Assembly (NCBI GenBank): GCA_022592435.1
Contig: JABYQS010000106.1
Coordinates: forward strand, 1-64,000
Direction: 5' to 3'
From: Cerioporus squamosus
Taxonomy: Eukaryota > Basidiomycota > Agaricomycetes > Polyporales > Polyporaceae
DNA: 64,000 nt
Shown: positions 36,701 through 47,980 of the stretch, piece by piece
Numbering within the stretch: the stretch's first letter is position 1
Layout of the letters: each line of letters opens with the position of its first letter
The notes under the pieces: model-generated
Databases searched by the model: none
The model's input: only the letters and a program-made list of their open reading frames with translations
What the model was told of the DNA's origin: nothing
Program-made: the position numbers and the translations under genes

Positions 36701-37974
36701 GCGAAGTCGGGCATCTTGCAGAAACCGCCTAAAGGCAGCATGTCAGCGCATTGAAGCTCAAACGAAACTGGAGGTGCGTACCTTCTTCCCAGCTCGTCAG
36801 TGGACGCTTAGTGCCCAGTTGCTCCTCCAACCGTGCACGCTGATGACGGCTTTCGCAACGACCCCAGTCGGTCCGTCCTCTTGGGGCGCCAACGCCGTTG
36901 TAAGCTTCATTCGCAAGCTTTTGTCTTGCTTGATGAATACGGGGGTCGTCTGTGGGGAGGAGAAACGCGTCAAGCGTCGACGAGGCCGGGCGCTTGAGCT
37001 TTTGGAGCTTGTTCTTCCACGCGTCGGGGAGGTTGGACCGCTTCTGGTCGACCGCGAGGAGGTACACACGGGTTCGCGTGTGAGGAATGTAGAACGTCTT
37101 GGTATCTACTCGGAGATACTCGGCACTGTAGCCCGTCCGCTCGAAGTAGTCGACTACCTTGGGCCAAGGCGCGCCGCAGACGTTCTCGAGGATGACGAGG
37201 GGTGGACGGTGATTCTTGACCCAGGACATCATGCCACGGAACGTCCTACCGGATTCACCGTTCGCGTCGATGTCTTGCTTCTCGTTGTTGAGGTTGGAGT
37301 AGTCGACACAAGATGTCCCTGCGACGAGGAGGTCGACATCGCCCGGAACAGGTGCCAGACCACCATACGCGGTGGTTCTAGAGAAGAGCAATATGAACAC
37401 GCGAGCAATTGCAGTGAAAACTCATACTCACGCCTCATCCTCTCCAAGCTCGCACACATCACGGAACAGAATGGGGGGTTGAAAGTTCCTCTCGATATAG
37501 GCTTGCTTGAACGGCTCGATTTCGCAAGAGAAGACGTGTTCCCATTCAAGCGACACGCCAAATTGTTCAAGGATGTTCTGCGTGATGAGGTTCAATGCCA
37601 AAAGCGGAGACTCGGTGCCGGAACACATAGTTGCGACGCGCATCTTGCGGCCCTTCAGTGCTCAGCCACGGCTTTGATCTCGGGGATGTGGGAGACGAGG
37701 TCGGAGAATATGGCGGGGATGTCATGGATAGGCGGGAGGTCTGAGTTCTCGATACCACTGCCCTTTACCTGCTCCTCATCAGCATCTCCTGCGTCAGGGT
37801 CAGAGGGGTCGTCCTCCACCGGCTTGTCGTCAGCAGGCGGCTCGTCGTCAGACTTGTCGCCATCGACTTTGTCGTCGTTGGACTTGCTTGACTCCCCTGT
37901 CTTCTTGGGTTTACCAAAGAAAGACGTTATGGGCTTCTGCCCGTTTGCTTTGACGCCTTCGACGCGGGAGGCAT
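30753..37974 (-). CDS. DNMT5: DNMT5-type DNA cytosine methyltransferase with RING and SNF2 ATPase
   Basis: DNMT5 enzymes couple a C5-methyltransferase to an SNF2 ATPase and maintain CpG methylation in basidiomycetes. The likely start at 37974 reads MPPASKASKQTG. A perfect PIP-box-like QKPITSFF follows, then an acidic linker. Methyltransferase motif I is LRVATMCSGTESPLLALN-like (about 37640). AGTSCVDYSNLN carries the catalytic Cys, ENVCGAPWP is motif VI and LADLAGNAMSTTVVGACI is motif X. A cysteine-rich CVCEGRK...CEDCDSTACVKCGG region comes next. SNF2 motifs are GVLADEVGYGKT (I), KIVDEYTYL (II) and WVLSGTPP (III). A RING (CPSC, then SSCGHMGCYDC) follows, and helicase motif VI (QAIGRLRRYGQ). 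It ends at 30753. A long Lys/acidic low-complexity insert splits the ATPase. I see no chromodomain. Three apparent one-base deletions interrupt the frame (see findings). Confidence 0.9.
33131..33222 (-). repeat. 51-bp-offset direct repeat inside the DNMT5 linker
   Basis: A 41-nt block (33131-33171) recurs exactly at 33182-33222. In the protein it duplicates DDEESAEELPKKG within the charged linker between SNF2 lobe segments. The 51-bp spacing keeps the frame. Confidence 0.9.
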
Positions 37975-38275
37975 AGTGAGGGGAGAGGAGGGGAAGAGGA
38001 GGAGGGAGGGGATGGTGGTGGGTCAGCAAACAGTACGCGACGCGAGCGAGGCGCCAGACCTGGGAGTCACGTTCACGTTGTGTCACGCGTGACTCATCGC
38101 GTGTTCACTTCGTGCTGCGCTGACCTGTGGGCGCTTCCTGCGTTTGCTTCCCACCTTGACCCAGAGCTGGGCCGTCAGCGGGGTCTGTATACGAAGTTGT
38201 GGTCCGGTCTTTTGGTCTCTACGAAAGTCCGAACATCTTCTGACTTGCAACAGCTTGTCTCCAGGGATTGTCAAC

Positions 38276-39513
38276 ATGCCAAGAGGCCCTTTGATACCTG
38301 GATTGCCAAGCGGCTTGATGGAATATTTCCACCGAGATAGCTTCGATTTGTGGACCGCGCATATCTTGTTGACTGGTGAGACTTACAATCGGTTTGGCAT
38401 TTTCATTGACCTTCCTCGAATTTTACGCAGGGTCATCTCTAGCCTGATGTGGTTCGCAGGGTGGTTAATCAAGAGACTTCCACCTTTTGAGCGCGACTTC
38501 AGCACGAAGGACCCGCTCATAGATCACAAGCATCGACCAAACCAGTCAGTCGTCCGACCTGCAAGCGACCTCTCAGACTGACGACAGTGCATCTGCAGAA
38601 TCAGCGGAGACTTTAACTGGACCCTGGCTTTCGTAGTGCCCGTCGCGATCACCGTCGTGGTCGGATTGCTACGCCGCTCCGCGCATGAGGTCCACCACAG
38701 CCTTCTCGCACTCTACTCGGGAAGGTTGGTCTCATCTCATACTGATGTTGCCTCACACTGATATTTCATAGAGGACTGTGCGCCCTCGTCACCGAAGCTC
38801 TCAAGAATAGGATAGGTGAGTTTGTCGTGCAGTACGGAGTTTCCCTTACGATCTAACAGGATCCCCTAGGTCGTCTGCGACCAGACTTCCTCGACCGTTG
38901 CAAGTGGGACAAGGCTCTCAAGGCCTGCGCGGGGTACGTCTCTTGTTCCTCAAACGGTCAGAGTGCTCAAGTGCTGACGACATGCATAGGAAAGCCGAGT
39001 CAGTACTGGACGGTCGCCGCTCGTTCCCTTCAGGTCACTCCTCGACCGCGTTCGCTGGGATGACCTTCCTCTCTCTCTGGATTGCAGGCTTCTCCGGGGC
39101 GTGGTGTCTATCTCAGCCTGTGCCCGGCGGGTCACTTCTCAGCAGCAAGCTCGCGAGATTGACACTCTCCCTTCTTCCGCTCGCATTTGCGACGTGGGTC
39201 GCTGTGTCCCGCGTGGAAGATTACGTAGGTCCAATCCCAACGATGACCTCGTGATGCACCCTACTCAATCTGTTTGCGCTTGCAGCGACACCACAAAGAG
39301 GATGTGATCGTCGGCAGCCTCATAGGCATCGCTTCCGCAACGATCTGCTACCTCATCTACTGGCCGAACCCCTTCTCATATCAGACACACACTGCCCGAA
39401 TCGTGTATGGCGTGCCAGATGCAGACATCGGCCGGACAAGACGACCAATACCGGAGCGATATGGATACGAGCTGACGGGGATGGAAAACGAGCATGCAGA
39501 GCAGAGTGTATGA
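38276..39513 (+). CDS. PAP2-family lipid phosphatase (LPP/DPP1-like phosphatidate phosphatase)
   Basis: This membrane enzyme would dephosphorylate phosphatidate, diacylglycerol pyrophosphate or similar lipids. The N-terminus from 38276 (MPRGPLIPGLPSGLMEYFHR) shifts frame near 38341 to RFVDRAYLVDW, which splices (GTGAGAC...TACGCAG) to VISSLMWFAGWLIKRLPPFE. RDFSTKDPLIDHKHRPNQIS and the helix FVVPVAITVVVGLL follow. Active-site motifs are KNRIGRLRPDFLDRC (1), RRSFPSGHSSTAF (2) and SRVEDYRHHKEDVIVG (3), all intact. The C-terminus is hydrophilic and ends at 39513. It is divergent from DNMT5 with a gap of about 300 bp and convergent with the CID/RGG gene. Confidence 0.85.
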
Positions 39514-39669
39514 ATTCGAGAAGGAGAGAATTACACGAACTCTCCTGATTGTGACCTGTCCACATTTCAACGTACTAACTCCATGCTATCGTGTGTGGGC
39601 GATGAAGGATACTGATGCAGAAAGATGACGATATGATGTGCTACAGGAGAAACGATCCAACAATGGAGA

Positions 39670-42600
39670 TCATGCCGATCCGCGAACGAACACCCATCTG
39701 TCCCCAACCTTTTGCATCCTGCCAGCCGATGGACCACCGCCACCTCCTGCTCCTCCGGTGTCTTGACCCATGGGTGGGTTCTGGGACGCCTGCCAGGAGG
39801 ATTGCTGATGGTGATGTTGTGACTCGTCCTGCCACGAAGCACCACCATCGTTCCCACTCCCAGTCAGTGTGACAGCGTCTGTCTCCTGGTAGGCATTGTA
39901 TCCGGGGCCGTATCCCTGTCCGCTTCCACCACCCGCACTATACGCACCACGGGCATTGCCGTTACCGTACCCAGGACCAGAACCAGGGCCGTTTTCCCCA
40001 CGTCCATATCCGTGTCCGTGCTCGTCGCGTCCATGGTAATCACCGCGTCCGGCTCCGCGTCGTGGGTCATGTCCGTAGTCGCCTCGGGTATTCGTACTTG
40101 AACCTTGATGATCGTAGCCGCCACGTCCGCTGTCTCCTCGTCCGCGCCCACCTCCAAACCCACCGCGTCCTTCCCCATATCCACCTCGTCCTTCCCCATA
40201 GCCACCGCGTCCATACTCCCCTCCGCCCCTTCCTCGCCCAAATCCTCCACGACCTCGGTGGTCCCCAAAACCTCCATCCCCGCCTCCGCCTCCGCCTCCG
40301 CGTCCACGCCAGCCTCCACGCTGCCCATACCCGCGATTCGGGACCCATTGCCTGGCTTGGTCTTGGTCTTGGTCTTGGCCCTGCCAGCCCTGCATCTGGT
40401 CGTCGTCGTACGTATCTCGTTCCTTCGTGGGCGACGAACTCGAACCTCTACCCTCGTAGCCGTTCTGACTGGGCCCCTCGCTCGAGCCAGAGACAGACTG
40501 AGGAAGAGAGATGTCGCCCATCACGAACCGCATGAGCTCCTCCTGCGAGGGCATGGAACCGTGCGTGACCATCCACGCCTGCCCGAGCGCGGCCCAGGAC
40601 TCGGCCTTCGAGGGATCAAAAGACGCACGGTCGAACGCATCGAGCCCCGAGGCAGAAGCGCCAGATGGATGGGTCGATGTACTCGGGGATAGCGAGGCGG
40701 TCGCAGATACGGACGTGGACGTGGACGGTTCCGAAGGGACGCTGTGAGGATGCGGATGCTGTTCCGGATACGACTGAGGGTAAGGTGGACCACGAAGATG
40801 AGCGGCTGGGTTTTCGGGTGCAGCAGAGTCACGGTCAGACACAGTGACCGACGTAGAGCGAGGCGGGATCGGGGAGTCACTGCGCCGTCTGCCGCCTTGT
40901 CCACCCCCGTCTGAGCCCGCAACGCTCGGGGAAGGGGGCCTCAGCTCGCGTCCAAACTCGTCCAAGCCGGCAGCGGCGTTCGCGTCGGGCCCGGGTCCAT
41001 ACACGTGTCTTGGGTCTCGCTGGCCGTCCTGGTAATGGGGACGCCTCGGGGGACTGTAAGGGCGCGCACCGCGTCGGTTCGACCCCATACCTCCGTTGCG
41101 GAAGCGGCCGGGCGGGCTGCGTGAGCGGCTGCCTCGCCTGCCACGAGGGTCGTACGGGCCACCACCCGCATCGAAGTCTCTGCTTCTGTCTCGCTGGTGG
41201 TTGTACTCGCCGGGGCCCTGTGGTCATCACGGTCCCACCTCCCACGGCCGCGCCCTCGACCGGGGCCGCCGCGCTCGCGATATCCGCCTCTCTGGCTGGG
41301 GGCACCGCCACGACGGGGGTCGTGTGTGGGATGCTCGGTCGCGTGGGCGTAGTCCGGGAAGTTCTGGCTCTGGTTATAGTAGTCGTCGCGGGGATAGCCG
41401 CGGTCTGGTGGGCCGTCGTACCGGCCAGCAAGCTGCTGCTGCTGCTGCTGCATCTGCTGCTCTGACTCGCTACGAGGCGCATACGCATGGGGAGGACCGT
41501 AATGATCATCTCGATACGGCAGAGGCTGAGGCTGCGGGGGCCCGCCGGGTACTACAGGCACGGCATTCGGTGTAGTCAATGATGGCACTACGGATGCGGA
41601 TACAGGTACGGGCTGCGAAGAAGCTGCGGTTCCCTGAGTGACCTGAGCCAGCTGTTGCAGCAGCGCGAGCTGATTGGCGTCCAGCATAGGGACCGGAGCA
41701 GGCGGAACGGCGGCGGCGGCGGCGTTGCTTACAGGTGGTGGTGCTGATTGGCTGGACATATCTCAGCATATCTCCTTGCGCAGGGGGTGGAGGATTGTCT
41801 TACCTTGTGGCTACTGGGAGGCTTGCGGCGGGTGCGGCCTGGCTGAGCAGCGCCTGTATTGTGGATTGTATGTCTGCGAAGGCCATGGGCGCGACAAAAG
41901 GCGGCGGGGCTACCGGTACGGGGGAGACACCAGGCGCGCTGGGCTCGATTGGCGGAGGTATCGCTGATTGGCCTCCTTTGTCGGGTTCTGACGCGGACAA
42001 AACCATATTTCAGTTCGTATCTCACGAATTCAGGGTCCGATGGTGGCAAATAAATGGATTGCATAGGAAGATGTACTTAGCGAACCAGTCAGGAAAAGCA
42101 TAAGCACCTTTCTCGTTCTCTGCCTCCGTCAGTATCGCGAATAGAGGTGACAACACAGCCGAAGAGAACGTATTCTGCTTCGTCCAGATGTCCAGGATCT
42201 TCTTGGCCTTCTCCTGCAAGTCGGCGTAAGGTTATCGTCAGGACACGCCTTCTTAATCGCCACGAGCCAGAAGGAAGAGAATAACCCGGTCATGTGATGG
42301 GTAACGAGCTTGTCGCGACGCGTTGCCCGGAACGCATTATGGTACCTGAGGTCAGTAACGACGATACTACAGCCTGCTGGGGGTGATTGACCAGCTTATG
42401 ATCAGTAGCCTTCGCGAATTTGTTGCGGTGGTCAAAAGAGATACACCGCAAGATCCACACGCCCAGGATGTGATCAGTATGTCCGCAAGCGTCTAGAGAC
42501 AGCTATTGTGTGACGCTCTAGGTGGTACCCGACGTGGATGGGGCTGCTCAAACGACAAGATCGGCTACCGGTTAAGGTAGCGAGGAGGAAGCAGGTATAC

Positions 42601-43072
42601 ATGCTTGTGCACAAGGTCAGCCACACGACGACGGTACTAACCTTATTCCCAGATATAACAAGGTCTCGGAACAGCCCGTCAAGGACGCCCTGTATCTTGA
42701 GCAAGAACGTCGCACAGTTCCCCTGTTCTGCGTTCACGTCCGCGACGACATGGTTCTTGTTCACCTGGTGACGCGCGGCTCGCGCCAGTGCATCGAACGC
42801 GTACAGGCTCCAGACCTTCGCGCTTGAAGAGAGCCCCTTGTGCGTCCTGTACAGTATGGACACCAACTGGGTATCGTCCTGGGGCAGACAACGACGTCAG
42901 TCCCGCGTGTACGGCGGGGTCACTACAACGTGCGGCCTCCGCACGCGTGGCTGCTGCAACGAGAACGCACCTTCATGCACTTCAATGCCACCGCCGTCAA
43001 CGTATCCATCTTCGTCTGCGAGAGTCGCTTCGCGTTGACCACATCTTTCAGTGCATGCTCAAACGCCTTCAT
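39670..43072 (-). CDS. RNA polymerase II CTD-interacting domain (CID) protein with RGG-rich tail
   Basis: The N-terminal CID begins at 43072 (MKAFEHALKDVVNAKRLSQT). It continues DDTQLVSILYRTHKGLSSSA, FDALARAARHQVNKNHVV, GNCATFLLKIQGVLDGLF and, after a long intron, AKKILDIWTKQNTFSSAVL. CIDs of Nrd1/Seb1, Pcf11 and RPRD proteins bind the phosphorylated CTD of RNA polymerase II in 3'-end processing and termination. The middle is Pro/Ala/Gln-rich with a poly-Gln run. The last third is Arg-Gly-Gly-rich (40.0-41.3 kb: RGRGRGRW, GGYGEGRGG repeats), suited to RNA binding or condensates. I find no RRM, which sets it apart from Nrd1/Seb1. It ends GDRWVFVRGSA. A frame change near 41216 is not explained by a normal intron. 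Confidence 0.8.
42220..42650 (-). other. Unusually long intron (about 430 nt) in the CID gene
   Basis: The CID coding sequence stops at a GTTAGT donor near 42650 and resumes after TTGCAG near 42215. Nearly all other introns in the window are 45-70 nt. The intron has no open frame that fits the domain. A small RNA gene inside it is possible, but I could not define one. Confidence 0.45.
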
Positions 43073-43458
43073 ACAAACGACGGCGGGTCAACACTTCTCT
43101 TTGCGCATGAGCGTCTTCGCGCACCTCTATCGTGGCCATATGTACGAGGGTGAGAAGGGGTATAGGGTCGACGAGGAAGAGGTGAGAGCAAGAGGCAGCG
43201 TAACCGCCGGCGCTCGTCGCTCTTGTCGAAGGTGGTCCGTGCGCTACTCGCGTGATTGGGTAAGTATAGACGCTGACATGTTGCTCGCCCTACGAACGCA
43301 GAGTTGAACGAATTGTGATTCATGCGTCCGATAGGCAAGCCAAAAAGCCAGTCAGAACCATGCTGCACTACGTAGATACACGTATGACTCCAGAACGAAG
43401 GAAGAAGCACACAGCGTCAAGTAGAAGACCGGAAGCGAAAGTACGTATGTAGCAAGTA
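43073..43458. other. Promoter of the CID gene / 3' region of the ZW10-like gene
   Basis: A short intergenic stretch between two genes on the same strand. No further feature is seen. Confidence 0.3.
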
Positions 43459-46400
43459 TCATGATCCGCGGACAGGATGCCCCTGCTGGAGCTTGTTGAT
43501 CGTGTTCGTCCTCAGCGGCGTGTCCGCGAAGAGCGCCTTGACGAGCTTCACTAGCTCCTCGATCTCGAAGTCCACCAGAGCCCCTTCCTCGAACAGGTAC
43601 GAGATGTCCGCAATGGAAGCCTCCTGCAGAAGCGCAATCGGGTCAGCAACATGCAGGGACAACAAGTAGAAAGACGAACCAGTAGCTCGGAGAGGTATGA
43701 GAACTTGAGCCACGAGGGTACGTGCGATACGACGATGGAAGGCTGTTCGGGATCCTCCACGAAGAGGCCCTCCAGGGCGTTCAGGATGTGACAGAGTTCA
43801 CTCAATCGGTGGGATTCGACCTCAGTGATATCCTCGAGAGCAAGCACGTCTGCCAGGATGCGCGATAGCGCGGCTTCCACGATCGACCCAAGGGCATCGT
43901 AGTACCTGCTCTTCGTCAGGACCGCCTAAAGGTAGTCTATGTCAGCACGATCGGCCTTCGTCGGAAAGCAGGAGCACTACCTTCCACTGTGGCGCGACTC
44001 GGCGGATGCGCTGCAGCACTTCATTGACCGCGGTCTCGCATTCATCGTACCGCTCTTGATGAGTGGTGTCGATGAAGCCCTTGGCGTTGTCCAGTATCTC
44101 GTCGATCAACCTCTCTTCTCGAGCCTACACGACACGTTAAGTACCCTTGGCGCCTTTGTAGGAGGAAGCACTCACGATCGTCTCCTCGAACCAGCTATCG
44201 GCAAGCACCTTCAGCCTCTCCAGGCCCTCCTCCATCTTATCCCTCGCACTCGCCTTCGACCCATACAGGCCCCCGACGACCAACTTCAGCTCCTGACAGA
44301 TATACGAGCAATCGTTCGAGAACCGCATAGGCTCCTTCGCCGACTGCTTCAGTACCGTAGCATTGGCTACTGGGACGAGGGCTCGGAATAGCTCCAGCGC
44401 CATCGGCGCGGCCTGCGTGATGACGCTTCCTGGCGTACCGCCCAAGATCCCGGAGGACACGAGCTCTGCACCTTCGCGTAGGACGTCCTGGACAAGCTGG
44501 AGGAGCTCTTTCGTGCGTCCAGACACCACATAGGTCTCAGTGGTCGGGATGAAGAGCGGAGGAGGAGCGAGCGATTCCTTGGCCTTGGCCACAACGGGCT
44601 GAGGCGGAGGCGACTGAGGAGAGGAGTGGTGGACAGGAACGGTGGGACTCTGGGGCGGAGGGAATGCTGGCGAGTTAGGCACGCTCTTACCCCCGAGCCG
44701 CTTCTCAAGACCTTTCGCGGGCTTCGGCGCGGGGCTGGGCGGAACGGGCTCAGGTGCGGAGGGCTTCTCGTCCCAAGCGTCGTCCCAGGCGGATCCGTCG
44801 TCCGGCTCTGTTGGCTCGGTGTCTCCATTCCAGCCCCATGGATCGTCTTCCGCCGAGTCTTCCATGTCTTCTGAGGGTTCAGGTTCGGGCGCTTTGGGCG
44901 GCTCTGGTATCGGTTCGGGTGCAGACTCCTGTTCGATGTCGTCGTCGAAGCCCCATTCGTCCGTGGACGTGTCGCTCTGGCTCGGAGTTGCGTCGCCCTG
45001 ACTGGGAGACTCGTCGCCAAAGCCCCACGCGTCGTCATTTGCTTCGACGACTACAGGAGCCGCAGGTGCATTCGCGATAGGCTTGTCCACCAAGTTAATG
45101 GGGAAGGGTACGTTATCAACGATGAGAGGAACCTCGACGCGGAGTGTGTTGCTGTCGTCAGGCGGACTCACGACAATCGCTCGTGCCCGGTTGAGTATGT
45201 CGGCTCGACGCTTGCGCTCGTAGTGTAGACCGACATTGTCTACCCACGACTTGATGCTACGGTCCGCGCCATTGTCGCCAAGCATATTGACAACAACCTC
45301 GTCCTCCAATCGTGCAGCTTGCTTGGCAAGACCCAGAAAATCGGGCAGTTTCGAAAGGGTGGACGGGAGGCTAGGTAACAGCAGTTGGTTCAAGACGGCA
45401 GTGCGGATGGGTGCACACAGGGAGAGAGGGAATGAGACACGTTCCGCAGGGGGGAGATGCGGGAAGAAGTTGGTGTGTAGGAACGTCATGACGGTGGTCA
45501 AGTTCTCCAAGCGCAGGGAGAGGTTCTCTGCGCCAGGTGGCGCTCGTTGCATAGAGAGTTTGTACTCCGAAGTCCCCGTGAGGTGTGTCGCCGCTGTCTG
45601 GTAGATCTGTATAGGCTGCTTCAGGACATACTCTATGCAGTGGACCGTGATGTCACGCCGCAGCGTCGACAGATGCATAGACAGAGCTGAAGGAGACATG
45701 GACGCCAGAAGATCAGGGAGCCGAATGACAGTGTCAATGTTGTCCTCTGGCAGCATATTGCGGGCCCATACACCACTGCTTTGTCTTCGGGGCAGCACGG
45801 CCTGGACGTAGGGTCGGACTGTGACTTCGGACGCGGACACGACAATACTGCACGAGTAGGCATCCAACAGTTGCTCCTCAGTTCGATTGCGTAGCGCAGT
45901 GGACTTCCGCTATCCACGTTACAGTTCAGTTTTCGCCTGAGGAGTACCGAGACTGAACGTACCTGCATGTCTGCCATCACTCGACTCTTCGAGAGCGGCT
46001 CCGGCGCCTGCTCGATGTACTTCTGCAGGGATGAAGACGCTCTCATCGCGTCCGCGAGCTCAGCCTTCTCAACCAAACGCGTCAAATGCCGCAGCTCATT
46101 TCTGCACTGGAGCAAGTGAGCGAGTGCATCATGTTGTGCGCGCGCGTCCGCGTGTTGCTGCGCAAGTGCAGCGTGGCTTGCGAGGGTGGTGACTAGGGTG
46201 GGAATGAGGCCTGACTTCAATGCGTTCAGCTCGTACCAAATAGAAGCATACGAAGTGACTCACTTGCTGATTGGATATGCTCTCGCTGAGAGCGTCCACA
46301 TTGTGGGAGAGAGACCGGAGGCGCTCCTGCACGGAAATGGAGGTGGCGAGCTGCCGCTCAAAGTCGGGCAAATCTCCAGATATGCGTTCATGAATGCGGG

Positions 46401-46619
46401 TCTTCGCGTGTGCCATGAACAATTCGCAAGCCTTACACACGACGAGAGCGAGCGCACCTTCGTCACTTTGATAGTGTCATCCAGCTCCGCGACCCATGAC
46501 GATGCCACTTCAGCTCTCAAAGCCTTCGATGGTGTCTCCGATATTCTGGTCAGGATTTGAGTGGAAACATCGCGTGCATCCTTCTTGCGCGGTAGATGAG
46601 AGGGTAGGGGGAAGGCCAT
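43459..46619 (-). CDS. ZW10/Dsl1-family tethering protein
   Basis: ZW10/Dsl1 proteins tether Golgi-derived COPI vesicles at the ER; in animals ZW10 also acts at kinetochores. The start at 46619 gives MAFPLPSHLPRKKDARDVST and an N-terminal coiled coil (RISGDLPDFERQLATSISVQ, then ERLRSLSHNVDALSESI). Helical domains follow (TLVTTLASHAALAQQHADAR; IDTVIRLPDLLASMSPSALS). The middle (about 44.7-45.0 kb) is an acidic, disordered segment with repeated Trp motifs: DDAWGFGDE, TDEWGFDDD, DDPWGWNGD and SAWDDAWDE. In yeast Dsl1 similar W motifs in an acidic loop bind COPI. The C-terminal helical part (LVQDVLREGAELVSSGILGG to NTINKLQQGHPVRGS) ends at 43459. At least six exons. Its order and size fit the family. 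Confidence 0.85.
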
Positions 46620-47001
46620 GTTGCTGCTCGTCGCTCAAAGGATGTGTGGTTGTCGTCAACACCGCGCAGGCATGAGGTCTGGCACTGAGTACGTTGAGCA
46701 CCTGGACTAAGTGTCCTTCAGGCAGTACCTTTTGAATGATTTGCTGCTATCCGAGCAGGTAAGAAGAGAGTAGACCGTAGATTGGTGGTTGCAATTGCAC
46801 AACTAGAAGAGATGGACAGCAAGGTATGGGACAACCGCCGTGTACTTCAGGCGGAACACTGACAGCTAGACACGCAGAACACGTCGGCACGTCATAGCGC
46901 TTACTTACAGGCTGCTGACGTAAGCTGTAGGCTGTTCATGGCGCTTGCTTGGTCCCTGCTGCTGAACTCATCTTCCCCTTATACCACCACCCTCCTCCAC
47001 C
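46620..47001. other. Divergent promoter of the ZW10-like and CRIPT genes
   Basis: About 380 bp between divergent starts. No further feature is recognised. Confidence 0.3.
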
Positions 47002-47471
47002 ATGGTCTGCAAGAAATGCGAGAATGTAAGTGCATAGCGCTTGATCTGCTTGCTATGAACACTGAAGCTGTTCTTGCTTCAGAAAACCTCGAAGCTTGCT
47101 GCGCCTGACCCGTTCAAGTCGACATCTCAGGCTATCAAGGAGGGGTCGCGGAAGGTGGGAGAGAACAAGCTCTTGGGCAGGCCGGGAAGCTCCAAGAACA
47201 GGTTCCAGGTGTGTTCGCTGTGCTTCTACATAGCTGCGTCGATCGTACTGACGAGAAGTATCAGCCATACCAAGGTAAATGTAAGGATTGCAAGTCCTCA
47301 GTGACGCAGAACAAAGCCAAGTATTGCCATGGTGCGTCCATCTTGTGTGTTGTCCGCCTTGTCAGCCGCGTGTTCATCTATGGCTCAGGTTGCGCTTATA
47401 AGCGCGGTGTATGTGCAATATGCGGCAAACAAGTCCTTGACACGACCGGCTACGTCATGTCGTCCAAGTAG
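47002..47471 (+). CDS. CRIPT: CRIPT homologue (cysteine-rich PDZ-binding protein)
   Basis: Four exons (47002-47025, 47083-47208, 47265-47331, 47389-47471) join in frame to a 99-residue protein. It begins MVCKKCENKTSKLAAPDPFK. It keeps the family pattern of paired CxxC motifs (CKKC, CKDC, CHGC, CAIC) and the block GCAYKRGVCAICGKQVLDT near the end. CRIPT was named from a PDZ interaction in animal synapses, but it is conserved across eukaryotes, and in cells without synapses it is probably linked to the spliceosome. The animal C-terminal PDZ ligand is not preserved here (ends MSSK), as expected for a fungus. Confidence 0.93.
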
Positions 47472-47980
47472 CGGACGATCCGGAGGTGTGACACTTCCCT
47501 TGCACTATCGTGGTGGATGACATGGACTCGATAGAGGTGTATCATGGGGCAACTGTACGTTATGTATTCTAATATATCATTCCTGCGTTCTTCGCTTTGG
47601 GTCATAGCTCATCTTCGCCGTCCGATTGAGACGTTACTTCCCTCCGAACCATTCGCGTTAAAACGACACGTCCTGCACGGTGTTAGTCTCACACGACGAA
47701 ACGTTTGCCGCGGCAGAATCCTTCCGACTTTCGAACACTGTCGCTCATATACCTCCACGAAGCTGATGACTTAGTAGTATGGTACGCACTCATCAAGGCT
47801 ATTTGCGGGCCAGGTAGCAGAAGTGATACGAAAACATTGACAAGGACAGCACAGGGACAACAGGTATGGGGTAGACAACAAGAGGAGAGCATAAGCAACA
47901 GCGCAACACGACACAACACGCAAAACAACCACAGGGTACAACGCGAACAATACGGAAGCAGGGTCAACACAATGCACCGG
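47472..47980. other. Convergent intergenic region
   Basis: This lies between the 3' ends of CRIPT and the first zinc-motif gene. An ACAACA-rich stretch lies at 47860-47950. No gene is seen. Confidence 0.3.

Noticed and set aside
39860..41700. Long open frames on both strands over the RGG region
   Set aside because: Low-complexity GC-rich coding sequence leaves all frames open. Only the minus-strand frame with RGG repeats connects to the CID exons.
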